A stretch of DNA of 64,000 bases from Siphonodentalium dalli. Its lineage: Eukaryota; Mollusca; Scaphopoda; Gadilida; Siphonodentaliidae. Below, in pieces: positions 33,700-44,899 of the stretch. A program made the position numbers and the translations under genes. The notes under the pieces are model-generated. The model did not search any database and had not been told where the DNA came from. It was given only the letters and a program-made list of their open reading frames with translations. How positions within the stretch are numbered: position 1 is the stretch's first letter; each line of letters begins with the position of its first letter. Location of the stretch: contig CP136068.1 of assembly GCA_032622095.1 (NCBI GenBank), positions 133,495,989 through 133,559,988 on the forward strand. Direction: 5' to 3'.

Positions 33700-34285
33700 G
33701 TAATATAAGGTATCATCAATAACATGTGCACATGTTATACAAAATAAGAACATGTAGAAACAATGACATGGGTTTTAAGCATGGCCAATATATTTGGATG
33801 ATCCATTGGTCTTTCGTTGCAGGTCAGATATTACATTCCTAAATTTCTAACTGTATACATATAGTCATAACGTTTCGAAGCATCTCTATTATGATGAGTA
33901 TTATCCAACGAGCCGAACGTATTTCGTAAACGCACGCTGGGTAAACAGACGTAGAAATGTCGTTCGTGACCTAGTATAGTGAGAATGCATTAACGTCCCA
34001 TTACCAAAGCGGTCGGGACGAAATTTGTAAACACACATGAGAATAAAAGACGGAAGAATTGCTGGACGGGAATGGCATATAAATGAACAACACTCGCGCA
34101 AAAAAGAGTAATTAGTTAGTAGTGTTTCCGACAGCTGAGAGGAAACTAAATCACACGGATGTCCAATTTCCCGTCCGTGATGGTGCCCCGTGCGCGTGAT
34201 GCTCGGGATTTTATGTACGCTATATTCAGTGTTCTCCTGACCTACAATCAATTCCGCGCTTATACGTCGTACAGAGTGGATCACG
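33700..34285. other. Unrecognised; 130-codon minus frame
   Basis: The minus strand is open from 34293 to 33901. The translation has no domain I recognise and no flanking splice signals stand out. It may be chance or an old element. Confidence 0.3.
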
Positions 34286-34620
34286 TGGGTCATGTCTGAA
34301 CGCGATCCAAAGCCAGGTTAATATTGGGGTGTGTGTTACGTTAGCTGGGATTCGTCATGTATAGGTCACCATTTACGGAAGATCATGTGGGGGTCTTGTC
34401 TGAGCACGATCCTGGCCGCGGTTAATGATGGGCTGTGTGCTATGTTAGCAGGGATTCGATTCATCATGCAGGTCCCCATGTATATATACGGCAGATCATG
34501 TTGGGTCATGTATGAACGCGATCAAAACCGCGGTTAATGTTGGTTTGTGTGTTACGTTAATAGGGATTCGAGTCGCATTTACGGCAGATTATAGGTCACC
34601 ATTTACGGCGGGATATACTC
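34286..34620 (+). repeat. Degenerate tandem repeat, about 115 bp, three copies
   Basis: Each copy runs from GGGTCATGTCTGAACGCGAT through CGGTTAATGTTGG and TGTGTGTTACGTTAG to GGGATTCG and TTTACGGCAGAT. Spacing varies by about 20 bp. Confidence 0.8.
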
Positions 34621-34833
34621 TATTGACCACGCGATCACGGCACATCGCAGTATAACCCACTTAGTCCTCAATTATATCTTTTGCGCAGCGACTTAGTTCT
34701 TTGATCTTAGCTATAATAGTACATCAGAGCATCGATAAGCTTCGACATAAATTTACCTATTTCTTCGAAAAGCATTACCTAGCCCAATACATACGGAGGC
34801 GCTTCCACAGACTGCCTACTGGCTATTGTTTAA

Positions 34834-35085
34834 CCGATTCCATACAAATGGATTCTCCCACCCAGTTATAAAAGTATATGTTGGAATGGTCTATTATTCA
34901 TTTTGAGGGGTGTTCAGAACACATAATCAGACGACAAACAGAACAAAACCAGATAATACAAGAGCAGAAGGATTCACGCTCATCGGAAATGTTCAGATAA
35001 CAAGTTCAATAAACGTTTGTTCAACTTATTATATTAACATTTTCTATTGGAACTACTCGTCAACGAGTATTTAGTTTAGAAAGGG
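34834..35085 (-). mobile_element. TTAA-flanked MITE, family A, reverse orientation
   Basis: TTAA at 34830-34833 and 35086-35089. Right end reads ACTACTCGTCAACGAGTATT then TTTAGAAAGGG, the complement of the family start. The internal hairpin (GGAAATGTTCAGATAACAAG) is recognisable. Confidence 0.8.
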
Positions 35086-35089
35086 TTAA

Positions 35090-36340
35090 ACATATTTATT
35101 TACCTAATGCACTTATAATGTATTACATCATATAGTAACGGGATCGTCAGACAAGTGCTGACCACTTACCTGAACCTGTTCTCAGGAATACCCAAACGCG
35201 AATGAGACATGCAAACAGAGATGACAGCAAAGCAAATTAAAAGTATTATATATAAACCAACTACATAAATGAAGATTTTGTATGTTGTGCTGATGCTTGT
35301 ACCCCTTATATCCCAGTCTTATGCTGACAAATTTAATGCAATGACATGATGTATATCATCGCCATGCATGGTAGTGTTGTATGGTGGAGTTAATGTATGT
35401 TGAATTAGCACGATCGCTGGTATTACTAGTAGAAGGGTGCACATTTACTGATCTTCGCGAACTGGCACTGACCATAACATCACATTCATTTCCCCATCCG
35501 GTTCTTGTACATTCATGTGTGCAATCTCCTGCTCGAATAGTGGTCGGTCCACGGTAGTCTTGTGTCGTGGAGATAATTGTGTATGTTGAATTGTAGAAGG
35601 ACGCTTTGTTAATGTATCTGTTATTCACGACAAGGATTTATCTTGTTCGGTTGACTCGTGAAGTTCTAGTAGTTGTTTTCGAATCTCGTCGAATAAATAG
35701 TGTGTTGATCCGTGTCATAGTATCACGTCGCGTTGAGGTGGGAAGATGGCCGGATGGCAGCGAGTTTGATCTGGCAATCTGCCCACCTCAACGAGACGGG
35801 ATGCGACGATACGTATCAACTCATTACTGTGATAAAAGGTTTATTATTACGCCAAATTAAAATAATAACCGTTTAATTACAGATGTTTTCTCTTCAGCAG
35901 TTTCATTTTCTTACGGGACCGAAAACGAACACAGCCACAGAATACCTAGTTATGTACCTTTTTTTTTAACGGATAAATAGTCGGTCGATCGTCGTTAATT
36001 CGGCACATCTCGGCAATTTCCGTAGGAGTGTGATCTGATTTGATCGGGGGAAATCTCACTCAGTGTGATGTGACGATTTAGATTAGATCGTCAAACAATA
36101 ATGGTATTTAGGGAAGAATAGATATAGTCATATAATAAATCTTGTTTCTGTATAGATCGTTGTTGTTTGCATGGATGCTAACTGGCGCAGTATCTCATTA
36201 ACTGCTGGTTTATTCATTTGGGTCTGTTCACATACTCGCGCCTGTATCCTTATCAGCGGGATTTCGGAAGAGTTTGACTACGTCGGATGTGTTCTCAATT
36301 CATAATTGCTGCTAAGTTGTTATTCTGTCTTATGCGTATC
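35090..36340. other. No gene supported; imperfect inverted pair at 35740-35797
   Basis: GCGTTGAGGTGGG at about 35740 and CCCACCTCAACG at about 35781 can pair. Two duplicated GTATGTTGAATT pieces lie near 35394 and 35580. Open frames of 84-90 codons on both strands overlap. Confidence 0.4.
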
Positions 36341-36383
36341 CAGCCTGTTTTCCTGGAAATAAGCTCATATTGAACTTATTTAA

Positions 36384-36876
36384 CCCTTTCAGTGCCAGGT
36401 CCGATTTTTGTATCAACCCATATACCCTGTGCCAATGTATTCTCTTATATATGCGAGTCGACCATAGGTCGCCTCGCATATATAAGAGAATGCATTGGCC
36501 TAACAATTTTTCATCATTTGTTATTATTTTTTACAATTTTTTACAATTTTAATAATTTTTTCTTATATTCTTTAACAGACTTATTTTGTAGGTTTAGTGC
36601 CAGGGAATCTTACGTTTTTCATGGGCATACAAATTATTACTATGAATATTTGGTGATAGTTTTAAGTATAACATGCCCCTAAGGTTTTATCCAGTTTCTT
36701 TTTAAATTCGCTATAGCATGCTTAAGCTTACCCCAACAAAATTTCAACCCAAAAAAAATCTTTAAAAAAAGAAGAAATTTTTGTTTTTGTTTTGTTTATT
36801 TTTGTTTATTTTTTTAGGGCCGATTTTACAGACCGTAAATTAGGGCCGATGAGATCGGTCCCTGGCACTGAAAGGG
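36384..36876 (+). mobile_element. TTAA-flanked MITE, family C, one palindrome
   Basis: TTAA at 36380-36383 and 36877-36880. Ends are CCCTTTCAGTGCCAGG and CCTGGCACTGAAAGGG; subterminal TCCGAT/ATCGG also pair. It contains one 69-bp palindrome (36431-36499), preceded by CAACCCATATACCCTGT. It inserted into a dispersed repeat whose unoccupied copy is at 17128. Confidence 0.9.
36431..36499. repeat. 69-bp palindrome in a different MITE family
   Basis: T form with loop ATA; one arm base differs (GTATTC for GCATTC). The MITE around it has termini different from family B after the first CCCTTT. Confidence 0.92.
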
Positions 36877-36883
36877 TTAAACA

Positions 36884-37920
36884 CACAAATAAGCCCATTT
36901 CAGCATTATTTTTTAACGATCTACATGAACTTAAATAGACTTACCAGATTACGGTCTTTATAATGTATTTCATTATGAACCCCTATGTCGATACTTACAT
37001 GTAGGTCAAATATTAACCTACTTGCGCGAGGATATTTTGTGGTTATTCCCCCTCCTTTGGTACGACGTAATATATTCCATATGAGACTGAATTGGCCCAA
37101 TAAGAACATCGATTTGAGTGTGTCACTGTCATCAAATGTTTTTGTTCATCCCATGACACTTTTAACATTATCTATATATATATTGAGAAATTCTAACCTT
37201 TAGGAACGAGGCAGAAGTGTTGTAATGGGAATTAGATCGATGCGAGTTACTGAATAGTTCGACTTTGTTTATCGTCGCTATGTTAACAATTAATGTTATG
37301 CGAAGTCGACAGTTTACAGACGTAGCCGCCATACTCTCAATGATCCGTGCATAGTATCACTGACACTGGAATAATAAAACGTATCAAGTGCAGCCACAAA
37401 GCTATTCAGCCAACGGTGTACGTCGCCTTAACATGCACTGCCAATCATGCATGTGGCACTTTTTATTCGTTAATTTGTTAACGGCGTTTAATGATAGTGC
37501 TCCGGTGTCCTTTTGATAAAAGTCACATGACACACTTGTTAATATCTTGAGTATGATACATGCACAATTATGGTTGTCATTTGTCATAATTAGTCATAAA
37601 AATGACAGCATGTAATTCGAGCTTCATACTGACTATTGACTAGAGAAACATTCGAATACAGACGGGAAGTATTAATAGGTCAATGCCAAGTACCAAGGTG
37701 TCATTCAAGGTGAAGGGCTGCAACGTGAATTTTTGGTTTTGGTCGTAAACAGTGTTACGTGCATGGCGAGGTATAAATGTAGTCCAAATTATTTTTGAAC
37801 ATATACGATCATTGGTTGAAGTTAAAGTGGGTTGTATATCATACCACATACTCGTCGGATACATTTAATTGGGCTAGAGATTTAGTGAACTAGATAAGCC
37901 GATTTGAAGCAGATAGAGAG
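36884..37920. other. No gene seen; right part of dispersed repeat
   Basis: 36884 to about 37040 continues the repeat paired with 17128-17450. The rest is AT-rich without support for genes. Confidence 0.45.
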
Positions 37921-37926
37921 ATGGAT

Positions 37927-37954
37927 CGAGAGAGAGAGAGAGAGGGAGAGAGAG

Positions 37955-37985
<31 letters not shown>

Positions 37986-37990
37986 GAGAG
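37927..37990. repeat. (GA)n microsatellite
   Basis: About 64 bp of GA dinucleotides with occasional GGGA or AAAG interruptions. Confidence 0.95.
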
Positions 37991-37999
37991 TTGTTTGTT

Positions 38000-39130
38000 C
38001 ATTTACCAATATATACACACACGTTGTAAACATCAAAACATACCAACATTTGCTTGCATGTTAGGGTTTGAATGGCACGCTATCTCGATTTCAGATATGC
38101 GATGCTAAATTCGGTGTTTTTGTCACATGCCTTGAGATACAGCTATCCGACTTTAGTAGTTTAGGTTGACTTCAAAGTTCAAAACATCGTGGGATTCGCA
38201 ATAATAAAAAATAACCAATTGCGATGTGCCTTGTCTGCCGATTGTCATATGACTAATATAAGTGTATCTGCTGTTGACCACAACTACAATTTTAAATGTC
38301 TAAGACATTCATGTTTTGCGTATATGGGTTTGTGTTCGTGTGCCGTGTACATGTATGCAATGTATCGCCGATTCAGAGTCTGGAAATATGACCCCCACAC
38401 CAATTTACACTTACACATTGATCTACTCTTTGTAGTAGTACCCGACAAATAGCTCATTTGGTCGATACGACTGAAACATTACACGTGCATTGTACAAAAC
38501 AACAACCAAACAAGATTGTATATCGTGTAACAAAACAAAGGTGAACGCAATATCAATGCTAGCCTTCATGTCATTCTTGTCGTCTAACAACGGACGTCAC
38601 CCGATTAGACCAGCTTTTCTGGCCTAATTTTATTCACCTCGTTGTCTACGGTATTTTCGCTTCCCCGAGGCGCTGAACTTTTATGACTCAAAGTTCAATT
38701 TCCTTCATAATTCTAAAGATCTATTATTAATTGCATAAGGCGTGTGAAACTTAAATGGGTTCAAATAGGACACATGTAAAGGTTTAAGTACAACAGGCAC
38801 AAAAGATTGAGTGGATTGTTACAGACGAGAAAGCAACGGCCACCTATCAATAGATTGCATGGTCTATAATGATTACCTGGTGGCGGGCCGAACTCAACAG
38901 GTGTTGATGGTAAATTACCATTGGATACACTCACAAAGCCCTAATTTTAATGGTATTAAAATCAGCATCAACACTCGCCACCTATTTACAGGTCAAGTCA
39001 GTAATGATTTTAAATCGTTATTTTATGGCAATGCTACCAAATCAGTCCAGTTACGATTCTGTAACCACGCGTTTGCATAGGCCTTGTATGGGTCACTGGT
39101 GTAATTATATATATTGGTATATTGGTCGTC
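38000..39130. other. No gene supported
   Basis: AT-rich; frames at 38189-38452 and 38811-39080 are open by about 88 codons with no motif. Confidence 0.4.
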
Positions 39131-39135
39131 CTTCC

Positions 39136-39665
39136 CCATACGGGCTAGATTATTCCACGAATCTCTACTCCGGCTAACGCCCGTTGAGATCATATTCCAC
39201 CAGTACAAAACATGGGAACTTTTTGAAGGTTTGGCGGGTAACCTTATAAATTCGAAAAAAATAACACGGGGAATATATTTCTTAGTTATTATCTGTTCCT
39301 TGTACTTCACTGTAGATGAAGGTTCCAACTCGAAAATTCATGATTTTCTGTGACTTTTGTGAGCCGATATCGCAAAAAGCATTGAATTAATTACCCAGGA
39401 GAAATTCCATACTTGCAAGCGACGCAAAGCAAAATCGCTCACAAAGTCACTTAAATCGTGAATTTCGAGTTGGTACCTTCATCATCGGTGAAGTACATTA
39501 TCAAGAAACAGATAATAGCATATTCCCCGTGTTATTTTTTCAACTTTATAATGTTCCCTGTCAAAACTTCAAAAAGTTCCAAGGGTTTGTACATGTGGAA
39601 TATGATCTCGACGGGCATTAGCCAGAGTATACAGATTCATGGCATTATCTACAGAGGGGCCAGTG
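39136..39665. mobile_element. Foldback element, family F, copy 1
   Basis: Left arm about 39146-39355 and right arm about 39430-39660 are imperfect reverse complements. Edges read CTCTACTCCGGCTAACGCCC and its counterpart; inner blocks include CAAAACATGGGAACTTTTTG and AAAAATAACACGGGGAATAT. Paired open frames on the two strands reflect the inverted arms. Confidence 0.85.
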
Positions 39666-39796
39666 CGTTTTTGAGGGATAAAGGTTCATACAACGGAAAT
39701 TCATAAACTTCAAAATAATTTAGGAATTTATTCCTTCGCTACACTACGAGAGAGGCCAAGTGTCCAGTTTTGAATGATGATTTACATGGAAATATC

Positions 39797-39923
39797 TGGA
39801 GCATATAGGGAGCCTGCCACATATAAGATAATACAATGGCTTAACAATATTTACCTTGACCGTGTAAGCTAGTGCATTCTCTTATATATGCAAGGCTGAT
39901 ACCCATAAGAGAATACACTGGCA
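39797..39923. repeat. Two decayed palindrome copies
   Basis: The first keeps ATATAGGGAGCCT and a diverged right arm ending ACAATGGC; it belongs to the CTCCC/GGGAG subfamily. The second (39867-39923) keeps AGTGCATTCTCTTATATATG and a rearranged centre, followed by ACAGGG. Confidence 0.65.
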
Positions 39924-40133
39924 CAGGGTATTTAATGCTGCATCAGCGCAACTCCCATCACGAGAAGGATAATAATCACATTATGAGAAAGCATCATGGT
40001 ATCATTGCTGATTTCGATTATAGTACTCTAAATTTTACAGGAAAATTACACCTATATACGTTTTATAGTATTTGCACCGGTGGATTAGTGTACAATTGCG
40101 AACAATTAAAATTTATATAGGCCGCTGCACGAC

Positions 40134-40273
40134 ATGGTAGTCGTTTTCGTCTTCCTCGCCGTCGAGACATCATCACCGTAACCGCGTCATCGGTATCAAC
40201 GAAGACGGTGGTACCGATAACGCGGTTACGGTGATGATGTCTCGACGACGAGGACGACGAAAACGACTACCAT
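40134..40273. repeat. 140-bp CpG-rich palindrome
   Basis: Arms 40134-40195 and 40212-40273 pair over 62 bp with few mismatches (left edge ATGGTAGTCGTTTTCGTC, inner ATCACCGTAACCGCGT). The spacer is 16 bp. CpG is far denser than in the flanks. It is preceded by GGCCGCTGCACGACATG, a motif that recurs at 41102. Confidence 0.95.
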
Positions 40274-40500
40274 AATGATAATGATGACGTTGAAGGGAAG
40301 TTCGTGTATATATTGTACATATACTGCACCGTTCTCAATTTTTTGTATATATCTTCTACTTGTAACTCAATATCTTTTTTATCAGAGAATAAACGTATTA
40401 CATGATTATAAAATAGGTCACTCATCACTTAAATTACAAATGTATAAGTTAGTTATTTGCCTCGGCTGAATTAGTGTACAACGACGAACACGTAAAATTG

Positions 40501-41087
40501 CACCTAATGCGCATAAGATTGTCCACTTATAAATGGACAATCGGTACCTAAAATGGTCGTTAAAAAATGGACAATGCGACCACGCGTGGCACGCGAGCTT
40601 GGGATTGTCCACTAAATCACGACATATATAGATAATCGTGCATGTTAGCTTCATATTAAATATGAAGGGTAATAACTCTATAAAGAATGTACCTTTACTA
40701 AATGACGGAGATTTGTGTGAGAAATTTGCAACACCACAACAGATCAACTTTTGTCAAATATAAGTCAAATTCTTCCCTTGGGTGGGTGGGTGTGGGGGAT
40801 GGTTTGGGTTACGCTCTTTAAAAACACTTCTTCGAATATTTCCGTTATTTCGTCAAAAACACTTCTTCTCATACATATCACCGTTATTTAGCAAATTAAT
40901 ATTATTTATAGAGTTATTGCCCTTCATATTAAATATGAAGCTAACATGCAGGATTAGCAAAACATGTCTTCATTTATTGGACAATCCCAAGCTCGCGTGC
41001 CACGCGTGGTTGGATTGTCCATTTATTAATGACCATTTTAGGTACCGATTGTCCATTTATAAGTGGACAATCCTTGAAGAATTGCCT
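40501..41087. mobile_element. Foldback MITE with 9-bp target duplication
   Basis: GTAAAATTG occurs at 40492-40500 and 41088-41096, an exact 9-bp duplication. Long inverted arms (about 40517-40740 and 40850-41075) share GGACAATCGGTACCTAAAAT, GCCACGCGTGG and the TATTAAATATGAAG block. Each arm end holds its own hairpin, GATTGTCCA-(C/T)TTATAA-(A/G)TGGACAATC. A 9-bp duplication is typical of Mutator-like elements. The two long frames on opposite strands are arm translations. Confidence 0.85.
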
Positions 41088-41099
41088 GTAAAATTGATA

Positions 41100-41700
41100 T
41101 AGGCCGCTGCACGATATGATTATAAAATAGGTCACTCATAACCGTGCCTGACCTTACTTATCGCTTTTTTTACGCGTTAGCGCTATAACAAAGAGCGTAA
41201 TATCGAATATAGTAAAGCTCGTTCAGATTGTTCGTAAGACAAAAACGTCCTCGCTCAACAATCGATGAAGTCATACCATCAATGAATGCTCTATAGATTT
41301 TTCAAGATAATTTCTGTCATGGAGAGTAATTTGAGTGGATTGATTAAGCATTCCAGCACAATGTGACAATATGCCTTATGCCTGGTCTATTGATGGATAA
41401 AGGGAGAGTAACATATAATAGAGGCGTGGCTATTGAGGTGTTTTTGTTGTTGCTGTTGGGGGGGGGGTACGATTGGGCGATGGATTCATCGTAAAAGTTC
41501 CCGCTGGTCCCCACGGTTTCCGTCTCTATTGGTACTCAGTTCACACTATTTTGTCATCAAGATGTTTTGAGGGCTTGTCCAGTAATTTGTTTTAGCAATA
41601 AAGTCTTCGTTTATTTCATTGGATGCTAACAAAATTAATAACGAGACCAGTTAGTCTAGGCTATTTAAATGCATGCTCCATGTGTGACAATTCTAATCGA
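41100..41700. other. No gene seen
   Basis: Begins with a second copy of the GGCCGCTGCACGA..ATAAAATAGGTCACTCAT block (also at 40121 and 40402). An 11-bp G run at 41459. No coding support. Confidence 0.45.
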
Positions 41701-41733
41701 ACATTAACCCCTTACCCAACAGAAGGGCACTGT

Positions 41734-41802
41734 GCCAATGCATTCACTTATATATGCGAGTCGACCATAGGTCGCCTCGCATATATAAGAGAATGCATTG
41801 GC
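41734..41802. repeat. 69-bp palindrome
   Basis: T form, loop ATA; one arm substitution (CATTCACTTA). Confidence 0.9.
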
Positions 41803-41881
41803 TTAACACATTAAAAATTATAAAATTGTTAAAGAATGTAAGAAAAAATGGTAAAAAGTGTTAAAAAAAGATTTGTTTTAG

Positions 41882-41956
41882 GCCAATGCATTCTCTTATA
41901 TATGCGAGGCGACCTACATGTATGGTCGACTCGCATATATAAGAGAATGCATTGGC
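41882..41956. repeat. 75-bp palindrome with expanded loop
   Basis: G form; arms unchanged. The 6-bp expansion keeps the centre symmetrical around ACATGT. Confidence 0.9.
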
Positions 41957-42590
41957 ACAGGGCATAACTGTAACCATCATCCAATGATATCCATATTTGT
42001 ATGGTTTTATTGAGACAGACCCAAGATAATTTAGGCTGTTGCAGCTTTATTTGGCCGGTTTTGGCCGGTTTGTTGGGTAAAGGGTTAAAACAGACGTCGA
42101 ATTAATCGGGATCCTAATATGAACCATGACCAAATATAATTCGTCGAGTTAATGTGAAATATACATTCGGCAGTTCGGATTGTTCAACTGGCTGCTCGGA
42201 AACGTACACATAACTATTAACAGTGAATTACACTTACTGGCATGACGGTACTTAATTGTGAACATTCCTGCATGGCTTCGTCGGTACATTCATGGTATAA
42301 TGTTATGCTCTTTACAAACGCGATCGACTTAGTTCTGGGTTCAATCCATAAACATTGATAAGAGGGAAACTGTAGTTTCTATTGTGACACACTAGGCAAG
42401 CAAATTGGTTCGTTCTGATGCATAATTTCTCTCGCAGTACATTTTGGTCGCTAATTGAGCTAGTAAATGACCGTGAATTAAGAGTGTGGGAAACCCGAAT
42501 CATCCACTTCCGCGTTCTAACATCCTGTTGTCAGGATAATGGGTGGTACATCCAGATGCCGCATCGAATTGTATATATCATGCCATATAT

Positions 42591-43113
42591 ATCTACTCCA
42601 GCTACGCCCGTATAGTAGATCATGCCATAACTCTCTATACTCTGGCTAACGCCCCGTAGAGATCATATTCCACCAGAACAAAACCTTGGAACTTTTTGAC
42701 AGGGAACCTTATGAAGTTGAACAAATAAAGCGGGGAAAATATTTGTTAGTTATTATTTCTTCCTTCATAATGTACTTCACTGTAGGTGAAGGTCCTAATT
42801 TGAAATTTCACGATTTAAGTGACTTTTTGAGAGATTTTACTTTGCGTCGCTTACAACTATGGAATTTTTCCTGAGTAATTAATTCAATGTTTATTGTGAT
42901 GTCGGCTCAGAAAAGTAACAGAAAATAATGCAATTTCGAAAAGCAACAGGTATCAACCAATAAACATATTCCCCGTGTTATTTTTTCGACTTTATAAGGT
43001 TCCCTGTCAAAACTTCAAAAAGTTCCCAGGTTCTGTACTGGTGGAATATGATATATACGGGCGTTAGTCAGAGTAGAGATTCATGGCATGATCTACGCCC
43101 GTATAGATATCAT
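42591..43113. mobile_element. Foldback element, family F, copy 2
   Basis: Same family as 39136-39665. Edges carry CTACGCCCGTATAG and CTACGCCCGTATAGATATCA. Inner blocks CAAAACCTTGGAACTTTTTG and CCCCGTGTTATTTTTTCGAC recur. This copy keeps an outer TAGATCATGCCAT segment that copy 1 lacks on its left. Confidence 0.85.
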
Positions 43114-43263
43114 ATTCATCAAACGCAAAATCGGACAACGTCTGAGACATCGACAAACAAACCAAAATCCTTGAAAGCTGGTGCACAACGCACTAAACCA
43201 CGAACAAGCCCCGTTCAGCGGGGTATTTGATAAGGTTCAGTCACCATATGAGCGGTTAATTAA

Positions 43264-43538
43264 CCCTCTCTATACTCAATACTCATTGACGAGTAGTCCT
43301 TATGAAATTTTCAGATAAGTTCAACAGACGACCCTTGTTGAACTTATTGTCTGAAGATTTCTCACCAGTATAGATATTAATATTCCTGTAATATATTAAT
43401 ATTTATACACGGATAGCGATTCCCAGGACTTTGCTGTCTTCTGCTTATTTTTCCTGAACACCCCTCCTGATGAATAATGGACAATTCCAATGTATACTTT
43501 TATAACTGAATGGGAGAATCCATAAAGTACATTAAGGG
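43264..43538 (+). mobile_element. TTAA MITE, family A, right duplication mutated
   Basis: TTAA at 43260-43263; right flank is TTAC. Starts CCCTCTCTATACTCAATACT; ends GGGAGAATCCATAAAGTAC then ATTAAGGG. A partial internal hairpin is visible near 43306-43360. Confidence 0.75.
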
Positions 43539-43539
43539 T

Positions 43540-44110
43540 TACATTGATGCATGATGACGTGTGAAGTTGAAGTTTGTCAGTTGATTGTCACGATTGGGCG
43601 TTTTTCAAGTGATGCGATAATATCATAGTGAAATTAAAGGCACTCACTGACTAACCAATAAAATTACGATAACGTGGCCACGTGACACTGATGTCCGCAT
43701 ATCTGAATATGGACGCCAATGCACAACCAACCAATCATAGCGTAGCCATTTTATCCCATATATTACAGTAGTAAGAGAAAGTACAATTTTAGTGACAGAA
43801 TATTTAGTTGCTTCGTCAAAGGTGATGTTACCTATCCTCATGACCCCATCCATTTGATAAGGTCATGGTAACCCCCACGCGTACCGGTACATAAACTCTG
43901 ATTTGGAGTCTGATTACTTTCTGCTTTATGAATTCGCGTCCATATCTGATGAAGATTCGATGCAGACTTCACACAACGTAGACCAACCGTAAAGAGAAGA
44001 GATAATATGCTGAGATACGAAGCATCTCACCTCCACATAACACTGATTTGGACTGGCGAACCTCGTATTGTGTCTGAAAAAAGTTAAAGTAAAATGAAAA
44101 ACACAAAAGA
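43540..44110. other. No gene seen
   Basis: AT-rich with no repeat or coding support. Confidence 0.45.
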
Positions 44111-44119
44111 GACAAAACG

Positions 44120-44170
44120 AACACACACACACACTCACCCTCCCTCTCACACACACCCACACCCACACGG
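44120..44170. repeat. (CA)n/(CCCACA)n microsatellite
   Basis: ACACAC runs with CCCTCCCTCTC and CCCACACCCACAC interruptions. It accounts for the long Cys/Val/Ser minus-strand frames at 43926-44307. Confidence 0.9.
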
Positions 44171-44474
44171 TATATATAGTTATGGTATGAATAGGTAGGA
44201 CACACAATTAGTTCCAACTTAGTGCGGATGTCTGATTCCAGGGGCAGGTGCCCATAAAAATGTAGGTTAATGATATGACATGTCTGTCTCAGGCATGACT
44301 CATTCAAATATATTTCAACAATCGATTTATGGCAGATATACTATCATAAACTGCATAAATGTATGTCGTTCTGATACAAAAATTACTAAATAATCTGTCA
44401 GTTTAAGTAGTTTAGTCATTGGTAGGTGGTTACCTAGCAACATTTCAACCTCAATACCAATCTTACACGGGGTA

Positions 44475-44745
44475 ATTTTTGCACTGGCACGGGAATTGAA
44501 CCATCTGCCGTTTCGTGTGTTGAGTCTTAAAATCCATGAATTCTCTTTTATAAGTCTTAGTTGCTTCCCTCCGCTGATTACCTCTACCACCGAAACAATC
44601 ATGTCCTTAATAGAATGTCCAGTCCCATTGAAATATTGGTAAACTGGCTTATCTGGATGCAGCCTTATGTTCCGGGAGTGTTCTTCGATCCTCTCAGAGA
44701 GCTGTCTCTCCCACATATACCGCACATTCACACTTTTTACACGAG
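44475..44745 (-). pseudogene. Penelope-like element GIY-YIG endonuclease remnant
   Basis: The minus strand encodes the C-terminal endonuclease part of a Penelope-like retroelement. It begins with a CKKC zinc-binding pair and VYVGET (the YIG half of the GIY-YIG core) near 44712-44742. A frameshift follows, then RQLSERIEEH with the conserved Arg and Glu/His positions, DKPVYQYFNGTGHSIKDM, and GGKQLRLIKENSWILRLNT. In Penelope-like elements this domain follows the reverse transcriptase; none is visible here, so the copy is 5'-truncated. The frameshift, and decay after RLNT, mark it as dead. Identification rests on motif order recalled from the family. Confidence 0.82.
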
Positions 44746-44757
44746 CACTTGATTGTT

Positions 44758-44877
44758 TAGGTGGTAGAGATAGTCAGCAGAGGGAAGCAACTAAGACTTA
44801 TAATAGAGAATTCATGGATTTTAAGACTCGAAACACGAAACGGCAGAGGGTTCAATTCCCGCGCCAGTGTGATTACG
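44758..44877 (+). mobile_element. Inverted duplicate of the Penelope-like 3' part
   Basis: This plus-strand stretch matches the reverse complement of about 44468-44585 (GAGGGAAGCAACTAAGACTT, GAATTCATGGATTTTAAGAC, CACGAAACGGCAGA). The element thus ends in tail-to-tail inverted copies separated by about 175 bp. Inverted and tandem partial copies are known for Penelope-like elements. Confidence 0.85.
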
Positions 44878-44899
44878 ACAATGTGATTCTCTAATAGTA

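Larger units (their letters stand above)
41708..42084 (+). mobile_element. TTAA-flanked MITE, family B, loop-expanded palindrome
   Basis: TTAA at 41704-41707 and 42085-42088; ends CCCCTTACCCAACA and TGTTGGGTAAAGGG. Palindromes at 41734-41802 and 41882-41956. The second is 75 bp because its loop is TACATGTAT instead of TAT. Confidence 0.88.

Noticed and set aside
33901-34293. 130-codon minus-strand frame as a gene
   Set aside because: No domain or splice support; kept only as an unrecognised stretch.
40418-41102. Two similar ORFs of about 107 codons on opposite strands
   Set aside because: They are the two inverted arms of the foldback MITE; similarity follows from the repeat.
43926-44307. 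Cys/Val-rich minus-strand frames
   Set aside because: Produced by the CA microsatellite.
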